A stretch of 64,000 nucleotides of DNA from Listeria monocytogenes ATCC 19117 (GTDB lineage Bacteria; Bacillota; Bacilli; Lactobacillales; Listeriaceae). The notes beneath the pieces are model-generated. The model did not search any database, was not told the origin of the DNA, and saw only the letters and a list, made by a program, of their open reading frames with translations. The translations under genes and the position numbers were made by a program. The DNA is taken from assembly GCF_000307025.1 (NCBI RefSeq), contig NC_018584.1, forward strand, positions 2,232,001 through 2,296,000. The letters run 5' to 3'. Position 1 is the stretch's first letter. Each line of letters starts with the position of its first letter. Positions 49,688 through 57,861 of the stretch are shown one piece after another.

Positions 49688-50314
49688 TTATTTAAAAATC
49701 GCACGTCTTTTAAGTAAAACTAACCCTGTCCCTGCTGCAACAAAAATAATTCCATATAAAAACATTTGGCTAGAATCACTAGACTTCGGATTTGCTACTT
49801 TATTACTTGAGTCACTTTTTGTTGCTGGGGTTGCTGTATCGTTATTATCAGAAGACTTTACCGCGCCAGCTAATGCTTTAGCAGAACCTTCATCAAAACG
49901 TAACTTGATTTGATACTCATGATGATAATTTAAATCGTCATCATCAATATCTACTTTGATTTTTGCATTAACAGGACTACTTAAAGTCGACACAGGAAAC
50001 GACACTTTTCGAGTATCATTCGCTGTATTTTTCGAAGTCACACTAACCGCACTACCTTCGACCCATAAACCAGTAATCCACTTACTATGGTTCACTTGCA
50101 AACTAACAGTAGATTTACCTCCATTTACAGTTACCGTTGCAGGCTTATCAAAATAGTCATTCGCCATAGATACGGAATCACTATCCCCTTGTAGTACCGT
50201 ATAATCAACCGAATAGGTGCCATCCTTAAGAGCAGCTTGTGCCGTTAATCCCGTAGAAAGAAACGAAAAACTGAATAAGGCAATAAAAGCAGCCAAAACT
50301 AAAACTTTCTTCAT
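49688..50314 (-). CDS. hbp1: Haem-binding NEAT protein Hbp1 (SvpB), sortase B substrate
   Basis: A 208-residue protein with a signal peptide (residues 1-28), a single NEAT domain (about 30-150: MANDYFDKPATVTVNGGK, HHEYQIKLRF), a Ser/Asp-rich spacer and a C-terminal sorting signal followed by a hydrophobic helix and KRR. The sorting region reads NKVANPKSS: NPKSS is intact, while the overlapping motif I remember as NKVTN is NKVAN here. It is the first gene of the haem operon, with GAAGGGAG upstream of its ATG and a Fur box in its promoter. Confidence 0.94.
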   Translation of the reverse strand: MKKVLVLAAFIALFSFSFLSTGLTAQAALKDGTYSVDYTVLQGDSDSVSMANDYFDKPATVTVNGGKSTVSLQVNHSKWITGLWVEGSAVSVTSKNTANDTRKVSFPVSTLSSPVNAKIKVDIDDDDLNYHHEYQIKLRFDEGSAKALAGAVKSSDNNDTATPATKSDSSNKVANPKSSDSSQMFLYGIIFVAAGTGLVLLKRRAIFK

Positions 50315-50412
50315 ACTTAAATCTCCCTTCTTTAATAAAAACTACTATTTATAAAAAACCCCCACTAATAAAAGTGGAGTAAAAGTTTATGTAAAAGGAT
50401 ACGTTAATTATC

Positions 50413-50442
50413 ATTTTAATTGATAATGATTATCATTGTCAA
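50413..50442 (-). promoter_or_regulatory. Fur-controlled promoter of the haem/sortase B operon
   Basis: Minus strand TTGACA (50442-50437), 18 nt, TAAAAT (50418-50413). The spacer is filled by a Fur box, GATAATGATTATCATTGTC (50422-50440), matching the 19-bp consensus at 17 positions. Iron-loaded Fur would occlude RNA polymerase. The leader between here and hbp1 contains a small CCACT/AGTGG hairpin at 50362-50377. Confidence 0.92.
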
Positions 50443-50471
50443 CAACAGATTGCTTTTTCACAAATTAAAAA

Positions 50472-50509
50472 CGCAAAAAAACCATGAATAGCAACAACCA
50501 TCCATGGTT
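50472..50509 (-). terminator. Terminator of the 86-aa gene
   Basis: AACCATG and CATGGTT arms; the minus strand continues with TTTTTTTGCG. It separates the small gene from the hbp1 promoter. Confidence 0.75.
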
Positions 50510-50524
50510 AATAATTATTTCCTT

Positions 50525-50785
50525 TTACTCTTCTATTTGAGAAAAGCGATCATATAGTAATTCCCCTTTTAAAGTTAACGTATATCTTTTTTCTGCAATA
50601 TTATTATTTCTTGTTAAAAAGCCATTCTCTTCCAACCAATAAAGCGTTAGTAGTACTTCATTTTTTGTATAGTCCCGCAGATTTCCAAAATCAATCACTT
50701 CAAGTGACATATCATTAATCTTCGTATCTACACTTCCCGCAAAAAGAAGTACTTCTCGTAGTAATTTTTCATCTTCAAATTCCAT
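50525..50785 (-). CDS. Small winged-helix-like protein (86 aa), function unknown
   Basis: An 86-residue protein whose C-terminal two-thirds read like a winged HTH: YTKNEVLLTLYWLEENGFL is the recognition-helix region, then KRYTLTLKGELLYDRF forms the wing and final helix, as in phage-type DUF2513 or PadR-like small regulators. AAAGGAGG precedes the ATG. It lies just downstream of a promoter and a terminator hairpin (50826-50961), so it may be expressed only by read-through of that element or from an unseen promoter. Targets unknown. Confidence 0.75.
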   Translation of the reverse strand: MEFEDEKLLREVLLFAGSVDTKINDMSLEVIDFGNLRDYTKNEVLLTLYWLEENGFLTRNNNIAEKRYTLTLKGELLYDRFSQIEE

Positions 50786-50825
50786 CTTTAATCCTCCTTT
50801 AATTCTGAGTTAGTATCGTAATAAC

Positions 50826-50926
50826 GTAAAAAGCCGTAGCAAAATGCCACGGCTTCTTACAGCGCAATCAAAAGGAGAAATTCACACAATCAAATAAAGG
50901 GGGTATTTGTTTGTGATTTATTTCAC
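50826..50926 (-). ncRNA. Predicted small RNA (or attenuator leader) with C-rich loop
   Basis: Minus-strand unit of about 100 nt: promoter at 50933-50961, then a hairpin at 50885-50915 with 12-bp arms (CACAAACAAATA / TATTTGATTGTG, one A-A mismatch) and a CCCCCUU loop. A single-stranded linker with UUUCUCCUUUUG follows, then an intrinsic terminator (AAGCCGT / ACGGCTT at 50831-50855) ending in UUUUUACG. No coding frame with a ribosome site is seen. The layout is that of Gram-positive antisense-type sRNAs that pair with ribosome binding sites. CCCCCUUUAUUU is perfectly complementary to hbp2's RBS region. The alternative is a terminator-controlled 5' leader of the 86-aa gene. Confidence 0.65.
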
Positions 50927-50932
50927 GGTTAT

Positions 50933-50961
50933 AATATACCATATAAACGCTTATAATTCAA
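50933..50961 (-). promoter_or_regulatory. Sigma-A promoter of the predicted small RNA
   Basis: Minus strand TTGAAT (50961-50956), 17 nt, TATATT (50938-50933). The expected start is near 50926. No Fur box is visible around it. Confidence 0.65.
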
Positions 50962-51025
50962 TAGTTCACATACCTATTTTTATTTGTCTATCCTATGAAT
51001 ATTGGCATCACTCAAACATACGAAA

Positions 51026-51065
51026 AAAAAGACTCGCAGCCATTATCGCTACGATGTCTTTTTTT
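51026..51065 (-). terminator. Terminator of pepF
   Basis: AAAAAAGAC and GTCTTTTTTT arms around a GC-containing loop directly after the pepF stop; T-run on the minus strand. Confidence 0.7.
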
Positions 51066-51083
51066 AGCAAATTTCACAATATA

Positions 51084-52889
51084 TTATTTAACTAATTTTT
51101 CTAGTTCATCTAATCTTTGTTCAAATACTTTTAGTGCATCATCCACCGGATTAGGAGTTGCCATATCAACTCCTGCTTTTTTCAACACATCGATAGGATA
51201 ATCCGAACTTCCCGCTTTCAAGAAATCAATATAGGCAGTCACCGCTTCTTGGCCTTCTGTTAAAATCTTCGCACTCAATGCAGATGCTGCAGAAAAACCA
51301 GTCGCATATTGGAACACATAATAATTCATATAAAAATGCGGAATACGAGACCATTCATAACCGATTTCAGCATCATAAACCATCGCTTCTCCGTAATATT
51401 TCTTGTTAATATCAAAATATGTTTCGGTCAAGTAATCCGCAGTCAGCGCCACTCCTTCTTGATCCGCTTGATGAATAGCATGTTCAAATTCAGCAAATTG
51501 GGTTTGACGGAATACAGTACCCTTGAATCCATCCAAATAGTGATTCAACAAGTAAGCACGAACTTTTGGATCATCATATTTCTTAAGAAGATAATCAGTT
51601 AGTAAATTTTCATTTGTTGTCGAAGCAACCTCCGCTAAGAAAATCGAATAATCACCATAAACAAATGGTTGGTTTTTTCTTGTATAATAACTATGCACAC
51701 TATGCCCTAATTCATGCGCAAGTGTGTAAACATTGTTAATATTATCCTGCCAATTGAGTAAAATATAAGGACTCGTACTATACGAACCAGAAGAATAGGC
51801 TCCACTACGTTTTCCTTTATTTTCCATCACATCAATCCAACGACTATCAAATGCTTCTTTTAAAATTGCTTGATATTCATCACCAAGCGGTTTAAGCGCT
51901 TCAAGCACAAGTTCTTTCGCTTCTTCATAAGTAAACTCCAAATTAACATCATCAGAAAGTGGCGTATAAAGATCATACATATGCAATTCCTCTAAGCCAA
52001 GTAATTCTTTACGTAACTTCACATAACGATGAAGCAAATCTGCATTCGCATTTACTGATTTTAACAAGGAATCATATACTGTTTCAGGAATATGGTTCCC
52101 AGAAAGAGCCGCTTCACGAGCTGACGTGTAGCCACGAGTGGAAGCATAAAAATTAGACTTCTTCACTTGTCCATTCAAAGTAGAGGCTAAGGTGTTTTTT
52201 AGGCCTTCATAAACAGAATACACACCAAGAAACGCTTCACGACGAACTCGCGGATCATTACTTTCCAACAATTTCCCGAAACGACCATGAGTAATTTCGA
52301 TATCTTCCCCGTTCTCATCTTTAATGGTTGGAAACTTCATATCTGCATTATTCAAGGTATTAAAAGTATTAGACGAACTGCCAAGCACTTCACCTGCGTT
52401 AGCTAGTAAAGCCTCCTCTTTCTCACTTAAAATATACGGTCGGCTTAAATTTAACTCTTCTAGTAAATGCGCATATAATTGTAAATCTTTGTTCTCATTT
52501 AAAAATTGTTTTAAAACGCTTTCGTCCATAGCTAAAATTTCAGGATCATAATAAGACAGTGCAGACATTAGCTTTGTAACTAGGCTTCCTGCGCGACTAT
52601 GTAAACCTTGATATTTCGCATTAGCTGTATCTTGGTCCATTTTCAAATGCGCATATACATATAAGTTACTAATTAAATCATATGCATTATCTCGAAATTG
52701 AAGTGCTTCATATAGTGTCTGGCTGCTTTCCGATAAACGCCCTTTAAATTGCTCGCTTTCTTCTGTGATTTTTTGCAAATCTGTAAATGCTTGTTCCCAA
52801 GCTTCATCGTTTGGATAAATCGTAGTTAAATCCCAAGTTAGATTTTCTGGTACTTCTTCTCTTAAAGGTAATGCATTTGTTTTACTCAA
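51084..52889 (-). CDS. pepF: Oligoendopeptidase F (M3B zinc peptidase)
   Basis: A 601-residue cytosolic metallopeptidase. The zinc motif is LAHELGHSVHSYY (HExxH, near residue 385), with the third ligand Glu in FLAEVASTTNENLL about 25 residues on. N- and C-terminal helical lobes enclose the site, as in the M3B family. The start is TTG at 52889, beginning MSKTNALPLREE, with GGGGG 8 nt upstream; another TTG at 52904 sits within the ribosome site. It degrades short peptides, which may include those imported by the Opp system encoded nearby. Confidence 0.94.
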   Translation of the reverse strand: MSKTNALPLREEVPENLTWDLTTIYPNDEAWEQAFTDLQKITEESEQFKGRLSESSQTLYEALQFRDNAYDLISNLYVYAHLKMDQDTANAKYQGLHSRAGSLVTKLMSALSYYDPEILAMDESVLKQFLNENKDLQLYAHLLEELNLSRPYILSEKEEALLANAGEVLGSSSNTFNTLNNADMKFPTIKDENGEDIEITHGRFGKLLESNDPRVRREAFLGVYSVYEGLKNTLASTLNGQVKKSNFYASTRGYTSAREAALSGNHIPETVYDSLLKSVNANADLLHRYVKLRKELLGLEELHMYDLYTPLSDDVNLEFTYEEAKELVLEALKPLGDEYQAILKEAFDSRWIDVMENKGKRSGAYSSGSYSTSPYILLNWQDNINNVYTLAHELGHSVHSYYTRKNQPFVYGDYSIFLAEVASTTNENLLTDYLLKKYDDPKVRAYLLNHYLDGFKGTVFRQTQFAEFEHAIHQADQEGVALTADYLTETYFDINKKYYGEAMVYDAEIGYEWSRIPHFYMNYYVFQYATGFSAASALSAKILTEGQEAVTAYIDFLKAGSSDYPIDVLKKAGVDMATPNPVDDALKVFEQRLDELEKLVK

Positions 52890-52961
52890 TATTAAAACCC
52901 CCAACCATAGTCATTTTGTTTTTATTATGAGCCAAAATAACTAAAAAAGCAAAACAGATGA

Positions 52962-54077
52962 TTATATATGTGCTGCTCGAGTATTAGTAAAAACCATTTT
53001 CCGTTTCACACGATATCGATTATCTGGTATGGTAGATAACACCCCTTCACCAATCAAATAAGAAAGATATGATTTTCCTAACTTCAAACTTTCATTTGGA
53101 GAAAGCCAGATAGTTAAAATTTGGGTTACAACTGATTGAAAACTCTCAAAAAAGCAGCATTCGCTAAAAGTATCTCCTTTCTCCAGACCTTTAAAAAACT
53201 TTTCCCACAAATCAAATTGCCATTCAACAGCAGGTGTGATAACTAAAAATTGTTCTTCTAAATCCACACCTATCTCTTTCGGTAAATAATGCAAATAATA
53301 ACCGGCATTAAATAATTTTTGCATAAATTGTCCATGTTTTTTAAATTTAGCATAATAAAAACAAATTTTTTGTCTTTCGAGTTCTCTATCTCGTTTTACA
53401 TAGGCATGGCGTGTAATAATTCTAGCTAACTTCTTCTTCCATTCACTAAAAGGTGCCTTCATAGAAAATTTCATTTCACTTGCGAAAAAACGATTTCCTT
53501 TTTCAAATGTTAGATGATAATAAAGTGTACAAATCTCTCGCTCAGTAGAATAGTGCCAAAAATGATAACCCAATTTCTTATCAGATTGAATAAAGGCTTG
53601 CTGGAATGCAGAAAGACAAATACGTCCCTTCTCCTTCTTAACCACTTGCCCGAGTATCCAGTGAACTTCTAATCCAATTGATAAGTAGTCCATTGTTCGT
53701 TGAATCATTTCACTAATTGAAATAGAAGAACGTTGAAATTCAATTACTGCCTTCCCATTCACAAAAATATCTGCTTGTCGTTTTATTTCTGGAAAATAAC
53801 TTTCCACTTCCACAGGAATACTTTGATAGCAATACCAGGCCATGATTTGTTTTTTAGCTGCTAAATGTTCCTCGCTCTCCCCTTCAGAAGCAAATGCACA
53901 CTTCATTGTCTTCTCGTGGGCAAAGTGCGGTATTTTTATCTGTCCTGCTTTTATCATTACTGGGCTTGCACAAGACTTACAAAACAGTCTTTCTTCTTGC
54001 TTGATTCGTTCCACATTCATCTTAGTAATAGTAAAAGTTTCTCCCATGTTATTTCTGGCTGTAAAAATAATTATCAC
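52962..54077 (-). CDS. coiA: Competence protein CoiA-like nuclease-domain protein
   Basis: About 371 residues. An N-terminal zinc-finger-like region has CKSC and a distal HFAH...C (LFCKSCASPVMIKAG, IPHFAHEKTMKC). It is followed by a restriction-endonuclease-like core (EVESYFPEIKRQADIFV, then AVIEFQRSSIS, giving the D...ExQ motif) and a helical C-terminal region. CoiA acts on incoming ssDNA in transformation with RecA. The start is unclear: GTG at 54077 is only 1 nt from AGGAGA, while ATT at 54068, giving MFTARNN, would have ideal spacing and match the usual family N terminus. Neighbour of mecA, a competence regulator. Confidence 0.88.
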   Translation of the reverse strand: MIIIFTARNNMGETFTITKMNVERIKQEERLFCKSCASPVMIKAGQIKIPHFAHEKTMKCAFASEGESEEHLAAKKQIMAWYCYQSIPVEVESYFPEIKRQADIFVNGKAVIEFQRSSISISEMIQRTMDYLSIGLEVHWILGQVVKKEKGRICLSAFQQAFIQSDKKLGYHFWHYSTEREICTLYYHLTFEKGNRFFASEMKFSMKAPFSEWKKKLARIITRHAYVKRDRELERQKICFYYAKFKKHGQFMQKLFNAGYYLHYLPKEIGVDLEEQFLVITPAVEWQFDLWEKFFKGLEKGDTFSECCFFESFQSVVTQILTIWLSPNESLKLGKSYLSYLIGEGVLSTIPDNRYRVKRKMVFTNTRAAHI

Positions 54078-54147
54078 TCTCCTATTAGCTCTTTAATATT
54101 ATTATTCGCCAAGGAGCATCCAAATTCCTTTCTTATTTTTAAAATCA

Positions 54148-54194
54148 CAAAAAAGCCCCGTTTGGCTATTTTTCAGCACAAACGGGGCTTTAAA
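54148..54194. terminator. Terminator of mecA
   Basis: AAAGCCCCGTTT and AAACGGGGCTTT pair perfectly around a 16-nt loop, followed on the minus strand by TTTTTTG. Confidence 0.92.
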
Positions 54195-54202
54195 ATACTA
54201 TT

Positions 54203-54856
54203 TTAGAAATGTTTTCTAATTTGCTTTAATGCAGGAACGTCAAAGATTACTTTTCCGTACTCAGCTAGCATATAACCAGTTAAATTCGACTCTAAACCGT
54301 ACTCAAGCAAAATACTAACGGCATTGTCAATGTTAGATTCATCATATTTATTCTCAGGAAATTCTACATTCAAATAATACTTTCCTTGATACGAGTATAG
54401 CTTAGTTACTAAATTTTCTAGTCCAGTCGCTCGTGAAAGAGAAATAGCATCTTCAAAATCACGGAACTCTAAAATAAACTCTAGTGTATCATCGTCTCCA
54501 AGTGCTTCTTTCTTCACTGGATTAAAGTTTTCTTCGAGTAGTTTTTCGATTTTTTCTTCTGCAAGCTCATCTGGCGAGCTAAGCGTGACATCGAAGCCAT
54601 CTTCGCCTTTTCCACCAATTGTAGCTTTTGTTACGAATACTTCTAAGCCATGTTTTAAGGCTTGGACTTGTATCCAGAGCGGACCTTCCGGAGAGAACTC
54701 TTCTTCATATTTCAGCTCATCCATCATATCCCAGAAAAGCTCTTCACTTTTCTCGCGATCATACCAAACATCTTCTTGGTTAAAACCTCGCTCTTCCAAA
54801 TCCAGATAAGAGATATAAAACTTGATTGTATCCTCATTAATTCGTTCAATTTCCAT
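54203..54856 (-). CDS. mecA: Adaptor protein MecA
   Basis: A 217-residue MecA adaptor. The N-terminal substrate-binding part begins MEIERINEDTIKFYISYLDL, an acidic linker spans about residues 85-125, and the C-terminal ClpC-binding domain (LEFILEFRDFEDAISLSRA to the end) follows. It delivers substrates such as ComK and ComS-like proteins to ClpCP and assembles the ClpC hexamer. ATG at 54856 is preferred over the GTG two codons upstream by homology and spacing. Neighbours coiA and spxA are part of the same conserved Listeria/Bacillus block. Confidence 0.94.
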   Translation of the reverse strand: MEIERINEDTIKFYISYLDLEERGFNQEDVWYDREKSEELFWDMMDELKYEEEFSPEGPLWIQVQALKHGLEVFVTKATIGGKGEDGFDVTLSSPDELAEEKIEKLLEENFNPVKKEALGDDDTLEFILEFRDFEDAISLSRATGLENLVTKLYSYQGKYYLNVEFPENKYDESNIDNAVSILLEYGLESNLTGYMLAEYGKVIFDVPALKQIRKHF

Positions 54857-55029
54857 CGTCACACTCTCCCTTCCTTCTTAGTCATTGACAATGAAGGGTA
54901 AAACTTAATTGGTTAAATTCATTGTAGCTCATATTAGGAAATAGTACCACCATTTTTCCTTCGATTTGCTTGGTGGAATCTTATCTTAGCTGAAAAGCGA
55001 AAAAAATTCAAGAACATTTACTTAAACTA

Positions 55030-55072
55030 CAAAAAAAGCGCCAAGAATCCAATTGAATGGAATCCTTGGCAA
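55030..55072 (-). terminator. Terminator of spxA
   Basis: GCCAAG-ATCC and GGAT-CTTGGC arms around AATTGAAT; the minus strand continues with GCGCTTTTTTTG. Confidence 0.85.
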
Positions 55073-55087
55073 CCACTTTTATCAATC

Positions 55088-55483
55088 TTAGTTAACCATT
55101 TTTTGCGCTTCACGTAGTTGATACGTACGTACACGGCGCGGTAAGAAACGGCGAATTTCATCTTCATTGTACCCAACTTGCAAACGTTTTTCATCAATAA
55201 TGATAGGACGTCTTAATAAGCCAGGATTTTTCTGGATTAATTCAAATAGTTGTTGCAAAGGAAGACTATCTAAATCCACGTTCAGTTTTTGGAACGTTTT
55301 TGAACGAGTGGAAATAATTTCATCTGTACCATCCTCAGTCATACGAAGAATTTCTTTAATTTCATCCAAACTAAGTGGCTCAGAAAAAATGTTTCTTTCC
55401 TTATAAGGGATATCATGTTCTTCCAACCATGCACGAGCTTTTCGGCAAGATGTGCAACTAGGTGAAGTGTATAACGTTACCAT
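55088..55483 (-). CDS. spxA1: Redox-responsive transcription factor Spx
   Basis: A 131-residue ArsC-fold protein. The redox switch CTSC is at residues 10-13 ([19 protein letters not shown]), with EIISTRSK, the RPI segment ([28 protein letters not shown]) and the RNA polymerase alpha-CTD contact surface around Gly52. It activates thiol-stress and haem/redox genes and is degraded by ClpXP. The start at 55483 is the family start; the open frame reaches 55540. The 319-bp upstream gap holds a sigma-B-like and a sigma-A-like promoter. Confidence 0.95.
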   Translation of the reverse strand: MVTLYTSPSCTSCRKARAWLEEHDIPYKERNIFSEPLSLDEIKEILRMTEDGTDEIISTRSKTFQKLNVDLDSLPLQQLFELIQKNPGLLRRPIIIDEKRLQVGYNEDEIRRFLPRRVRTYQLREAQKMVN

Positions 55484-55579
55484 TAGACATTCACACTCCT
55501 TATCGGGTATTGTTTCATTCATATAACGAAATTCTAGCAATATCTCTATTTGGAAAATTCATTAAAGAACTTACACTTC

Positions 55580-55585
55580 ATTATA
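55580..55585 (-). promoter_or_regulatory. Proximal -10 element of spxA
   Basis: Minus strand GTGTATAAT with the TATAAT hexamer at 55585-55580, about 97 bp before the start codon. No convincing -35 is present, so this promoter may need an activator or be minor. Confidence 0.45.
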
Positions 55586-55673
55586 CACTAATTTTGTGAA
55601 ATTCCATATACTATTTTCAAAAATTTTCTTTCCAAATATGTAAAACCATTGTTAGCAAGCCGTTATGTATATG

Positions 55674-55699
55674 ATACCCCTACTATAACTTGTTTAAAC
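55674..55699 (-). promoter_or_regulatory. Sigma-B-like promoter of spxA
   Basis: Minus strand GTTT (55699-55696), 16 nt, GGGTAT (55679-55674). Both hexamers fit the sigma-B consensus exactly. It implies a leader of about 180 nt. Confidence 0.65.
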
Positions 55700-55763
55700 T
55701 AAAATCACATGAAAAAAATAGCTTTTTTATGAGAATTTCATGAGAATTTTAATTTTGTAAAAA

Positions 55764-55798
55764 AAACATCAATCAAATTTTACTCTGATTGATGTTTT
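55764..55798 (-). terminator. Terminator of the opp operon
   Basis: AACATCAATCA and TGATTGATGTT are perfect 11-bp arms; the minus strand continues with TTTTTT. Confidence 0.93.
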
Positions 55799-55802
55799 CC
55801 TA

Positions 55803-56771
55803 TTATTTCGCAGCAGCTTCAGCAGTTAGCTTAGCATGCTTTTCTTTATACATAACTTCTTCTTCTTCTGAACAATAAACAAAATGTCCAGGAGCAATTT
55901 CGCGCATTTTAATTTCATCGCCATCTTTATAGTTATGAGACGTTGGGTCATATGTTTTACGCACACGAGTACGTTCATAATTTGGATCTGGCAAAGGAAT
56001 CGCGGATAAAAGTGATTCTGTATAAGGGTGTAGCGGCGCATGATACAAATCATTTGCTGGCGCTAACTCTACTAATTTACCGAAGTACATTACGCCAATA
56101 CGATCACTAATGTATTTAACCATTGATAAATCGTGGGCAATGAATAGGTAAGTTAGATTTTTTTCTTTCTGCAATTGACGTAATAAGTTTACTACTTGCG
56201 CTTGGATAGATACATCTAGTGCGGAAATAGGCTCATCGGCAATAATGAATTCTGGTTGAACAGCAAGCGCACGAGCGATACCAATACGTTGACGTTGACC
56301 GCCGGAAAACTCATGTGGATAACGGCCAGCATGTTCTTTACTTAATCCAACTGTTTCTAACAAATCGTATACTTGTTTATTCGTTTCTTCAGGTGTTTTA
56401 GCAAGGCCATGAATACGAATACCTTCAGCAATGATATCTTTAACTTTCATACGCGGATTTAAAGATGCGTATGGATCTTGGAAAATCATTTGCATTTTAC
56501 GACGGAATTCAAGCATTTCTTTACGGCTTTTACGTGCGTGCACATCTTTACCGTTATAAATAACTTCTCCGCCAGTTGCATCGTATAAACGAATGATAGT
56601 ACGCCCAGTTGTAGATTTACCACAACCAGATTCACCTACTAAACCAAGTGTTTCACCTTTATAAATATCAAAAGAAATATCATCAACCGCGCGTACTTCA
56701 CTTGCAGTACCTTTGTTGAAGTATTGTTTTAGATTATGAATCTCTAATAATTTTTCTCTTTGTTCAGTCAT
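55803..56771 (-). CDS. oppF: Oligopeptide ABC transporter ATP-binding protein OppF
   Basis: A 322-residue ATPase. Walker A is GESGCGKST, the signature FSGGQRQRIGIA, Walker B IIADEPISALD and the switch His in FIAHDLSMV. The C-terminal extension (ESLLSAIPLPDPNYERTR) with a Glu-rich tail and a Cys (HFVYCSEEEE) is the oligopeptide-transporter type, including a partial iron-sulfur-like motif region. It overlaps oppD by ATGA. With OppD it forms the ATPase heterodimer. Confidence 0.96.
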   Translation of the reverse strand: MTEQREKLLEIHNLKQYFNKGTASEVRAVDDISFDIYKGETLGLVGESGCGKSTTGRTIIRLYDATGGEVIYNGKDVHARKSRKEMLEFRRKMQMIFQDPYASLNPRMKVKDIIAEGIRIHGLAKTPEETNKQVYDLLETVGLSKEHAGRYPHEFSGGQRQRIGIARALAVQPEFIIADEPISALDVSIQAQVVNLLRQLQKEKNLTYLFIAHDLSMVKYISDRIGVMYFGKLVELAPANDLYHAPLHPYTESLLSAIPLPDPNYERTRVRKTYDPTSHNYKDGDEIKMREIAPGHFVYCSEEEEVMYKEKHAKLTAEAAAK

Positions 56772-57844
56772 TCTACTTCTACCCCTTTCGCATGGACAGC
56801 TTGCATGCCAGGATGAAGTTCCGCAAACTGCTCTTGGCGACGTAATACAGCATCAGGTGGCGTTACTTCTGGTGCATCAGGATGAAGCAACCATGTAGCC
56901 GCATAATGTGTATCAGACACCTTAAATAGTGGTGGCTCTTCTTCAAGGTCAATTTGCATTGCGTATTTATTACGCGCAGCAAATGCGTCCCCTTTTGGAG
57001 GATGAAGTAAATCAGGTGGCGTACCAGGAATAACAAATAATTCTTCATCATCTGTATCCAAAGTAGGCATAGAGCTAATTAGTCCCCATGTATAAGGATG
57101 TTGTGGATTATAGAAAATTTCATCAACTGTTCCGATTTCAACAATTTTACCACCGTACATAACAGCTACACGGTCTGCAACGTTTGCTACAACACCAAGG
57201 TCATGGGTAATAAAGATAATCGACGTATCAATTTTTTTCTGTAAATCCTTCATTAAATCTAAAATTTGCGCTTGGATAGTTACATCTAGCGCTGTTGTTG
57301 GCTCATCTGCAATAAGAATTTGTGGGTTACATGCAAGTGAAATCGCAATAACAACCCGTTGACGCATCCCACCTGAAAATTGGTGAGGATATTGTTTAAT
57401 TCTTTCTTCTGCGTTTGCAATACCAACTAATTGAAGTAAACGAAGTGCTGTTTTATGTGCTTCATGTTTACTGATTTTTTGGTGCTTAATAAGTGGTTCA
57501 GAAATTTGTTTACCAATTGTCATCGTAGGATTTAATGATGTCATTGGATCTTGGAAAATCATAGCTATATCTTTCCCACGAATTTTTTGCATTTGTTTTT
57601 CGTGAGCTTTAGCGATATCCATTCCGTTAAATAAAATTTGGCCACTTTTAATTTCTGAGTTACCTTCTGGAAGTAAACGCATAATCGATTTTGTCGTTAC
57701 TGATTTACCAGAACCAGATTCGCCAACAATCGCTAAGGTTTCCCCTTTATATAAGTCAAAATTAACTCCACGAATCGCCTTTACTTCACCGGCATATGTG
57801 TGGAATGAAATATTTAAATCTTTAACTTCTAATAGCTTTTCCAT
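56768..57844 (-). CDS. oppD: Oligopeptide ABC transporter ATP-binding protein OppD
   Basis: A 358-residue ATPase. Walker A is GESGSGKSV, the signature FSGGMRQRVVIA, Walker B LIADEPTTALD and the switch His in ITHDLGVV. The oligopeptide-type C-terminal domain includes PGTPPDLLHPPKGDAFAARN; the usual Cys cluster there is reduced. It lies 17 bp after oppC and overlaps oppF by 4 bp. Confidence 0.96.
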   Translation of the reverse strand: MEKLLEVKDLNISFHTYAGEVKAIRGVNFDLYKGETLAIVGESGSGKSVTTKSIMRLLPEGNSEIKSGQILFNGMDIAKAHEKQMQKIRGKDIAMIFQDPMTSLNPTMTIGKQISEPLIKHQKISKHEAHKTALRLLQLVGIANAEERIKQYPHQFSGGMRQRVVIAISLACNPQILIADEPTTALDVTIQAQILDLMKDLQKKIDTSIIFITHDLGVVANVADRVAVMYGGKIVEIGTVDEIFYNPQHPYTWGLISSMPTLDTDDEELFVIPGTPPDLLHPPKGDAFAARNKYAMQIDLEEEPPLFKVSDTHYAATWLLHPDAPEVTPPDAVLRRQEQFAELHPGMQAVHAKGVEVE

Positions 57845-57861
57845 TTTTCCTCACCTCTCTT

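Noticed and set aside
50355-50378. CCACT/AGTGG hairpin in the hbp1 leader as a terminator
   Set aside because: The stem is only 5 bp and no T-run follows on the minus strand.
50907-51095. Plus-strand open frame of 62 codons opposite the predicted small RNA
   Set aside because: It has no ribosome site, crosses the pepF terminator and runs into the 3' end of pepF.
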